From assembly GCF_013318015.2 (NCBI RefSeq), contig NZ_CP115846.1, positions 142,367 to 206,366 of the forward strand: a DNA stretch of 64,000 nt, read 5' to 3'. Source of the stretch: Agrobacterium tumefaciens. Its GTDB lineage: Bacteria; Pseudomonadota; Alphaproteobacteria; Rhizobiales; Rhizobiaceae. The notes beneath the pieces were generated by a model, which had not been told where the DNA came from, searched no databases, and worked only from the letters and a program-made list of their open reading frames with translations. Shown here piece by piece: positions 58,098 through 64,000 of this stretch. The first letter of the stretch is position 1; each line of letters opens with the position of its first letter. The position numbers and the translations under genes are program-made.

Positions 58098-58900
58098 CGA
58101 GGCTCCATCGTCTGTCCTCCGCGGATATCCTGCTCTGTGCCGCCGAAGAACTGTTCACGACGCGCCTGCGCCAGATCCTTTTGCGCCTGCTCGGACTGGA
58201 ACCATGTGCCCATCATGGTCATCTGCTGGGAAACGAGACCGCGAAGCTTTTGCATCTGCGCCACCTGCTGTGCGGCGATCTGATGCCCGACCTGCAGCGC
58301 CTTCATCTGGCCGTCGGATGATTCCGACATGGAGCGCAACGACGACATGGTGCTTTCCTCGCTGGAGAATTGTTCGGCTGTCAGGTTCGCGGCCTTGAGC
58401 GTCCCGGCGATCGTATCGCGGTTGGTGTCGGACCAGCTCTGGTAGGTCGAGGAAAAGCTAGCGCCGTCAGGCAGGTTGCTTTTCATCTCGGAAAAACTCT
58501 GGAAACGCTGCTTCAACACATCGTCGATATTGCCCATCGAAAAGGCGACGCCCTGCCCCTGGTTAACGACGCTTTGCAGGCTCTGCAGGTCGCCTTCGAC
58601 CTGGCCCCAGATATGGTTCGGAAGCTGCGCGGTATTCTGCAGCATGTTCTGGTAGATCTTGAGCTGGTTCTGGATCTGCTCGGCCAGCTGTGAGATCTGG
58701 GTGATCTGGTTGTTGACCTGCTCCGCCGATTCGCCGACCAGTGAGATGAGTTCGGTGTTGTTGGCGAGCTGCGTCCATTCGGTCGCCTGACCGGTCACGC
58801 CGCCCGCCACAGCTGGCATCGGTGAGGTACTTGAGAGAAGGATGGCCGCAATCATCGCGTGGCGGGCTAGTCTAGTCGGCCGGGAAGAGTGTATCGGCAT
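58091..58900 (-). CDS. trbJ: Conjugal transfer protein TrbJ
   Basis: 269-residue VirB5-like exported protein. Signal peptide around AIILLSSTSPMPAVAGG (HAMIAAILL start), then a long helical region rich in Gln and Leu (QVNNQITQISQLAEQIQNQLKIYQNML). Overlaps the end of trbE. The start within the first residues is uncertain. Confidence 0.92.
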   Translation of the reverse strand: MPIHSSRPTRLARHAMIAAILLSSTSPMPAVAGGVTGQATEWTQLANNTELISLVGESAEQVNNQITQISQLAEQIQNQLKIYQNMLQNTAQLPNHIWGQVEGDLQSLQSVVNQGQGVAFSMGNIDDVLKQRFQSFSEMKSNLPDGASFSSTYQSWSDTNRDTIAGTLKAANLTAEQFSSEESTMSSLRSMSESSDGQMKALQVGHQIAAQQVAQMQKLRGLVSQQMTMMGTWFQSEQAQKDLAQARREQFFGGTEQDIRGGQTMEPRW

Positions 58901-61340
58901 GGGCGATCCCCCTTTGCTGGAGCCATTGAAGAGGCGATGCGGCCCCGTGTTCTGAATGAAGCGCGCGGATGCGCTTCAGATCTTCCTTGCCGGACGCTCC
59001 GACGAAGGAGAGCGCTACTGGTCCTAGCGCCATGTCGAAGAGACGACGGCCCTCCGGAGAGACGACGTAATAATCTCGCTTCGGAATGGCGGTCGCGACG
59101 ATCTCGATCTGGCGCTCGTTGAAGCCGATGCGCTCGTAGAATTCCCTCGTGCCCGGCTCTCGGGCCGCCCCGTTCGGCAGGCAAATTTTGGTCGGGCAGC
59201 TCTCCTTCAGGACGTCGATGATGCCGGAGCGCTCCGCGTCCGAGATCGACTGCGTGGCGAGTACGACCGCGCAATTGGCTTTTCGCAGGACCTTCAACCA
59301 TTCGCGGATCTTGTCGCGAAAGGTCGGATGACCGAGCATCAGCCAGGCTTCATCGAGGATAATCAGGCTTGGAGCACCTGTCAGTCGCTTCTCGACCCGC
59401 CGGAACATATAGAGCAGGACCGGTACGAGATTGCGCTCGCCCAGGTTCATCAGCTCCTCGACCTCGAAGCACTGGAAGGCCCCCAGCGCCAGTCCGTCCT
59501 CCTCCGCGTCGAGCAGCTGACCCATCGGGCCGTCGACGGTGTAATGGTGGAGCGCATCCTTGATCTCGCGCATCTGGACGCCGGAGACGAAGTCCGAGAG
59601 CGAGCGGCCGCGCGATTCCGCCATCAGCGCCAGTTGCCTGGAGATGGCGTTGCGATAGTCGGGTGTGACAGTGACCCCTTGCAGGGCAACGAGCGTCTCG
59701 ATCCACTCGGCCGCCCAGGCGCGATCGCCGTCCGTCGAGAGTTCTGCGAGCGGGCAGAAGGCCAGCCGCGGCGAGGCCCCCTCCCCTTCTCCGGCCGCGT
59801 CGCCGCCGATCTCGTAGTGATCGCCACCGATCGCCAGCGTCAACGGCAGCATCGACCGCCCCTTGTCAAAGGCAAATATCTGCGCCCCCGCATAGCGTCG
59901 GAACTGCGCCGCGATCAGCGAAAGCAATGTCGACTTCCCCGAACCCGTCGGGCCAAAGACCAGCGCATGCCCGACATCATCGACATGCAGGTTCAGACGG
60001 AACGGCGTCGAGCCGCTGGCGACCTGCATGAGCGGCGGTGAACCGGCCGGATAGAACGGGCAAGGTGCGACAGGACTTCCCGACCAGATCGAGTTCAGCG
60101 GGATGAGGTCGGCGAGATTACGGGTGTTGACCAGTGGCTCGCGGATGTTGGCATAGGAGACGCCGGGCAGGCTGCCGAGGAAAGCGTCGGTCGCGTTAAG
60201 CGTCTCGATCCGGGCGCCAAAACCCTCGGCCTGGATCAGGCGACGGATCGCCTCGCACTTTTCCTGAAGGCGTGGTTGCTGTTCATCGAACAGGACGATG
60301 ACCGGCGTGTAATAGCCATAGGCGACAAGCTGTGACGCGGCTTGAGCGATTGCATCCTCGGTCTCGGCCACCATCATCATGGCGTCCTGGTCGACGGAGC
60401 GGCTCTGGGTCTGGAAAAGCTGGTCGAAAAACGGCCTGACCTTCTGCTGCCACTTCTTGCGGGTGCGCTCCAGCCTCGAGCGTGCCTCCTGCTCATCGAG
60501 AAAGACAAAGCGCGACGACCATCGATAGGTGAGCGGCATCAGGTCGAGGCTGTTCAGGATCCCCGGCCAGCTCTCTGCGGCTAAGCCGTCGATGGCGACG
60601 ACACCGAGGAAACGGTTCTCGACGGTCGGCGTCAGGCCGTGCTGAAGCTCAGCGGTGACAAGCCAGTCGAGATACATCGGGATATCCGGCAGGCGGATCG
60701 GGTGGTTCTCGCCGGTGATGCAGAAGCGGATGAACTGGAACAGCTCGTCGTAGCGCGCGACGCGGAAACCGCCACGCTCTTCGGTTTCCCTCGTCACCAT
60801 GCGGCGTATGGAGACGACATTGGCAAGATACTGCTCCACTTCGCGGATCGAGGTCCGGAAGGAATCGAGCGCCGTATCGGCGTAGGTAGCAGAACGGCTC
60901 CCTTCATCGGCATAGACGTAGCGCGTCAGGCCCGATCGCCGTAGCTCCGGCGGCCGCCAGGTCAGGATCAGCGCGTGCCGGCTCTCGAAATGTCCGCTCT
61001 CCCTCTCAAAGTGAGACCTGCGCTCCGTATCGATGGCGCGCGTCACCGGATCGGGGAAATGGCAGGCGTCCTCTGCCGGATAGTCGATCGTCGGGACCCG
61101 CAAAGCTTCGACCTGTATCATCCAGCCCGAGCCGAGCCGCGACAGGATCGTGTTGATCTGGCGCGACACCTCGTTGCGCTCTGCATCGGTCGAGCTTTCG
61201 CTATCCGGACCCGCGAAATACCAGCCGGCCATCAGCGAGCCGTCTTTCAGCAGGATCACCCCGTTGTCGACCAGGCCTGCATAAGGAACCAGATCGGCGA
61301 AGGACGGGCCGGAGTGTCGGAACTGTTTCAGTGCCACCAT
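58872..61340 (-). CDS. trbE: Conjugal transfer ATPase TrbE
   Basis: VirB4-type ATPase, 822 residues from MVALKQFRHSGPSFADLVP at 61340; a frame to 61406 overlaps trbD and is not used. Walker A VFGPTGSGKSTLLSLIA near residue 460, Walker B LIILDEAWLML near residue 640. Complete length for a Ti TrbE. Confidence 0.95.
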   Translation of the reverse strand: MVALKQFRHSGPSFADLVPYAGLVDNGVILLKDGSLMAGWYFAGPDSESSTDAERNEVSRQINTILSRLGSGWMIQVEALRVPTIDYPAEDACHFPDPVTRAIDTERRSHFERESGHFESRHALILTWRPPELRRSGLTRYVYADEGSRSATYADTALDSFRTSIREVEQYLANVVSIRRMVTRETEERGGFRVARYDELFQFIRFCITGENHPIRLPDIPMYLDWLVTAELQHGLTPTVENRFLGVVAIDGLAAESWPGILNSLDLMPLTYRWSSRFVFLDEQEARSRLERTRKKWQQKVRPFFDQLFQTQSRSVDQDAMMMVAETEDAIAQAASQLVAYGYYTPVIVLFDEQQPRLQEKCEAIRRLIQAEGFGARIETLNATDAFLGSLPGVSYANIREPLVNTRNLADLIPLNSIWSGSPVAPCPFYPAGSPPLMQVASGSTPFRLNLHVDDVGHALVFGPTGSGKSTLLSLIAAQFRRYAGAQIFAFDKGRSMLPLTLAIGGDHYEIGGDAAGEGEGASPRLAFCPLAELSTDGDRAWAAEWIETLVALQGVTVTPDYRNAISRQLALMAESRGRSLSDFVSGVQMREIKDALHHYTVDGPMGQLLDAEEDGLALGAFQCFEVEELMNLGERNLVPVLLYMFRRVEKRLTGAPSLIILDEAWLMLGHPTFRDKIREWLKVLRKANCAVVLATQSISDAERSGIIDVLKESCPTKICLPNGAAREPGTREFYERIGFNERQIEIVATAIPKRDYYVVSPEGRRLFDMALGPVALSFVGASGKEDLKRIRALHSEHGAASPLQWLQQRGIAHADTLFPAD

Positions 61341-61350
61341 GCCCGCGACC

Positions 61351-61650
61351 TCAGAACTTGCGCCAGGGCGTCGAGGTCGGCCGATAGTGGGACCGATAGG
61401 AGACATGCCGCAGATAAACGCGGCGCATCAGCGGGTCGGATTTCGCCATCATGCGAAGGGCCGCGACCGCAACGAGCCAGATCGCGACGCCGAACAATGC
61501 GGCGTACCACGTCAGCACGACGAAGATCAGGACCACGGCGGCAAGCCCGGTGAGCAATACCAGCTCGCGGTCGGCGCCCATCAGCAGGTTCGGGCGCGAC
61601 AGCGCCCGGTGGACCCGAGAACGCGCAAGGTTGGAACCCGGCTCAGCCAT
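61351..61650 (-). CDS. trbD: Conjugal transfer protein TrbD
   Basis: 99-residue VirB3-like membrane protein. Two hydrophobic stretches ([34 protein letters not shown]). Lies between trbC and trbE with overlapping ends. Confidence 0.93.
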   Translation of the reverse strand: MAEPGSNLARSRVHRALSRPNLLMGADRELVLLTGLAAVVLIFVVLTWYAALFGVAIWLVAVAALRMMAKSDPLMRRVYLRHVSYRSHYRPTSTPWRKF

Positions 61651-62044
61651 GGGCCCCCTCCCCTTGCGCGCGAAGCATTACCAGTTCGATGATCCCAGGC
61701 CCGGTTCGAGCCTCCATCTCGCCAATCGAAGCGCCAGTTGCGCCGAACAGGGCGACGATCTGTGTCGCGCCGAGCAACACGCCGCCAACGAGGGCGACGT
61801 AGCAAAGCCGCCTTGCGAAATCATTCAACTCGCCCCCGAAGATCAGCATGCCGCCGGCGATCGCGACTGCGGCGAGTGCGATGAAGCCGGCAACCGGCCC
61901 GGTGATCGATTGCTGGATTTGCTGAAGCGGGGATTCCCACGGCAGACTGCCGCCTGAAGAGGCGAAGGCCGGATCCGCCAAACCGATGAAAGAGACGGCG
62001 GCGAATGCCGCAAGCGCGATGGCAATCCTGATCTTATGCGACAT
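61643..62044 (-). CDS. trbC: Conjugal pilin TrbC
   Basis: 133-residue VirB2-like pilin from [17 protein letters not shown] at 62044, with signal peptide ending PAFA before [22 protein letters not shown]. Two further hydrophobic segments match cyclic pilins. An open frame extends to 62122 inside trbB and is rejected. Confidence 0.92.
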   Translation of the reverse strand: MSHKIRIAIALAAFAAVSFIGLADPAFASSGGSLPWESPLQQIQQSITGPVAGFIALAAVAIAGGMLIFGGELNDFARRLCYVALVGGVLLGATQIVALFGATGASIGEMEARTGPGIIELVMLRAQGEGAHG

Positions 62045-63005
62045 GACTATCCTCATCGATCTGCGCGTAGTGCTCGGTTCGGTAGCGGGCGTTTGCGAAA
62101 CCCTCGACATGGATGACCTCACGGACCCGCCTCCCCTTCCCCGTTCGTTCTATCGAGACGATCAGGTCCACCGCCTCGCCTACCACTTCCTGCATGGGCT
62201 GCTGGCTCACCTCCGCGGTCAATTGTTCGAGCCGGCGAAGCGCCGACATCGCCGTGTTCGAGTGGATGGTGGTGACGCCGCCCGGATGCCCGGTGTTCCA
62301 GGCCTTGAGTAGCGTGAGGGCCGCCCCGTCGCGCACCTCACCAACGATGATCCGGTCGGGCCGCAGACGCATGGTGCTCTTGAGAAGCCGGGCCATATCG
62401 ATCGTGTCGCTCGTGTGGAGCGCGACCGCGTTCTCGGCGGCGCATTGGATCTCCGCCGTGTCTTCGAGAATGACGATCCGATCGTCCGGCGCATTCGCTA
62501 CGATTTCGGCAATGACCGCGTTGGCAAGCGTCGTCTTGCCCGAACCGGTGCCGCCAGAAATCACAATGTTCATGCGAGAAGCGATCGCGCTGCGCAGAAC
62601 CGATACCTGCGCCGCCGTCATGATCTTATGCTTCACATAGTCGTCGAGCGGGATCAGGCGCGAAGCCCGCCGCCGGATAGTGAAACTCGGTCCGGAAACC
62701 ACTGGCGGCAGCAGGCCCTCGAAACGATGGCCGCCGATCGGCAATTCGCCGGAGATGATCGGTTGCTCGTCGTCGGCTTCTGATTGCAGTGCGTGCGCGA
62801 CGCTGCCAATGATCACTTCTGCCGCGGCCGGGCTGAGCAAACCTGCAGGGGCCACGCCATGGCCCAGGCGCTCGATGAAGAGCTTGCCATCGGGGTTGAG
62901 CATGATCTCGACGACCGTCGCGTCGTCGAGGGCGACGCAGAGCTGATCGCCAAGGGCATCCTGGAGCTTGCGGACGAGACGGGAGTGGGAGCGTAGCTGG
63001 GTCAC
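62034..63005 (-). CDS. trbB: Conjugal transfer ATPase TrbB
   Basis: 323-residue VirB11-type ATPase. Walker [19 protein letters not shown] near residue 155, Asp box [31 protein letters not shown] and [15 protein letters not shown]. Second gene of the operon after traI, overlapping it by four bases. Confidence 0.96.
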   Translation of the reverse strand: MTQLRSHSRLVRKLQDALGDQLCVALDDATVVEIMLNPDGKLFIERLGHGVAPAGLLSPAAAEVIIGSVAHALQSEADDEQPIISGELPIGGHRFEGLLPPVVSGPSFTIRRRASRLIPLDDYVKHKIMTAAQVSVLRSAIASRMNIVISGGTGSGKTTLANAVIAEIVANAPDDRIVILEDTAEIQCAAENAVALHTSDTIDMARLLKSTMRLRPDRIIVGEVRDGAALTLLKAWNTGHPGGVTTIHSNTAMSALRRLEQLTAEVSQQPMQEVVGEAVDLIVSIERTGKGRRVREVIHVEGFANARYRTEHYAQIDEDSHVA

Positions 63006-63637
63006 GCGGCGCTCCTGATCGCTGTCACGTCGGTCCGCGGGATCGGATGATAGCCTGAAGGGCAGACCCGAGCGAAGCTGGCGCGATCGGCAGGCAGGCT
63101 TCCGGCAATAGCGATAGTGTTGCCGATTGCAGCCGGTTCACCCAGCCGTCGCATCGGCCAGCCTGCACGCTTCAGGATACGCTCGAAGCGAAGATCGGTC
63201 GCTGTGACGATCTCCGTGTAGCCGCCGGCCATCGCCCATTCGATGATGCCGGCGAACAGGGTAAGCGTCGCAAAGTGCAGTTGGCTCGCATCTCTCCGTG
63301 TTACAAGGTCGGTATCGACGCAGAAGCGCGAACTTTCCACCATTCCCGGATGTGCGGTGAGCGAGCCTGCATTGAGCAATTGGGTAAAGGTCTGATCGAG
63401 CATCGTGGGCCCGAAGGCCGGAAGGAGACGGACGCAACCGGCGACCCGCCCACTGTCAGTAATCGCCAGAAGGTAGCTCGGCATGAAATTATCGTATTGG
63501 TCGCGCTCTTCCCCAGCGATGATGGAGACGTCCCATTCGAGACGGCCACCGAACACCGTCGCGCGAAGGCGGTGCATCTGTTTGAGGAAGCTTCGATACC
63601 GTTCGTATTGGTCCGGCGAAACTGTGAGTATCCGCAT
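63002..63637 (-). CDS. traI: Autoinducer synthase TraI (LuxI family)
   Basis: 211-residue acyl-homoserine-lactone synthase making the TraR signal (3-oxo-octanoyl-HSL on Ti plasmids). Family residues: RLRATVFGGRLEWDV (Arg, Phe, Trp of the active site), ERDQYDNF, GCVRLLPAFGPTML, VESSRFCVDTD (E-S-R-F). First gene of the trb operon, with tra boxes upstream. An intact traR is not in this window. Confidence 0.95.
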   Translation of the reverse strand: MRILTVSPDQYERYRSFLKQMHRLRATVFGGRLEWDVSIIAGEERDQYDNFMPSYLLAITDSGRVAGCVRLLPAFGPTMLDQTFTQLLNAGSLTAHPGMVESSRFCVDTDLVTRRDASQLHFATLTLFAGIIEWAMAGGYTEIVTATDLRFERILKRAGWPMRRLGEPAAIGNTIAIAGSLPADRASFARVCPSGYHPIPRTDVTAIRSAA

Positions 63638-64000
63638 CGTAATCTCCGCATGAACAGGTCATGCGAACAGAAATCATCTCACGGTGCGTTTGCCTACGTG
63701 CAGATTTGCACCTCAGGTGATTCTACCGAGTCGGTGTTCCAAGGCGCGAAATGCGAGCGGGTGAGGCCGGCCAGACGCCGACAAGGTTGTGCAGATCTGC
63801 ACTTGGTGCCACGTCGCACAGAAGAAGGGAATCGGTCTAACTCACAGATAGCATTTGAAGAATCGGGATTTAGTGTGATTTCGATTGAAACGCGCGTAAC
63901 CTTTCATTAACCAAAAACGTCTTGCAACCTCACCCGCATTAGGTAATCGTCACGGATAAATGGCAATACGCGCCAATTAACCGTGACAAGAGATAACACC
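63638..64000. promoter_or_regulatory. traI upstream region with two tra boxes
   Basis: Non-coding to the window end. Tra box I is at 63696-63713 (ACGTGCAGATTTGCACCT, one mismatch in the dyad). Tra box II is at 63787-63804 (TTGTGCAGATCTGCACTT, perfect core). TraR binds such 18-base dyads. In Ti plasmids this region lies between traI and divergent repA and drives both, so quorum sensing raises transfer and copy number. The repA start is not in view. Confidence 0.85.

Overview
This window is part of a tumour-inducing (Ti) type plasmid of Agrobacterium. The left end is the right part of a T-DNA: the cytokinin gene ipt, the plast genes 6a and 6b, and three opine-synthesis genes (mas2', mas1', ags). 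It is closed by a canonical right border at 8737-8761 and an overdrive at 8775-8798. The right end is a quorum-sensing conjugation block (traI and trbB-I) with tra boxes. The opine genes and opine-catabolic genes point to a mannopine/agropine-type plasmid. The exact plasmid cannot be named from sequence alone. No octopine synthase gene is present; the opine genes follow 6b directly.

Layout. 1-8761: T-DNA, AT-rich between genes, with plant-style TATA boxes, paired TGACG (ocs-type) elements and AATAAA signals. About 8866-12892: insertion-sequence debris, with a remnant that looks like IS30, then an IS3-family element split by an IS21-family element with a 7-bp target duplication. 12905-13144: a broken traR-like gene. 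13242-17258: a four-gene PotABCD-type importer, probably for mannopine. 17360-18256: an internally deleted chemoreceptor. 18804-25891: a six-gene operon (SIS deglycase, PfkB kinase, M24 lactonase/cyclase homologue, ABC ATPase, binding protein, fused permease). 26031-33307: LacI regulator, SDR, 6-phosphogluconate dehydratase, aldo-keto reductase, second LacI, second SDR. 33383-51875: a mannopinic/agropinic acid region with two Dpp-type importers, a MocC-like SDR, AgaE-like oxidase, AgaF/AgaG-like lactam hydrolases, a DeoR repressor and RidA. 52105-53152: a dead aldo-keto reductase copy. 53337-63637: trbI to traI. 63638-64000: the traI upstream region with two tra boxes; repA presumably lies just beyond the window.

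How it fits together. The T-DNA genes would make the plant join sugar to glutamine (SIS-type Mas2'), reduce the product to mannopine (SDR domain of Mas1') and cyclise it to agropine (M24-fold Ags). The bacterium keeps homologues of all three enzymes and runs them in the catabolic direction: M24 protein (22776-23996), MocC-like SDR (38714-39424), and PfkB kinase plus SIS deglycase (24038-25891). Dedicated importers feed these steps. The released glucose-6-phosphate could enter the Entner-Doudoroff route, for which the plasmid carries its own dehydratase. LacI-type operators (TGAGAnCGGTnTCA) flank the first LacI gene, and TGACGTTTT motifs lie in front of the aga and moa units.

Functions of named families rest on sequence motifs and recalled literature; no database search was possible. 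The most interesting points are the phosphatase domain fused to the T-DNA reductase, the amber-mutated and truncated traR copy beside the mannopine importer, the mirror-image synthesis/degradation gene sets, and the plasmid-borne sugar-acid genes.
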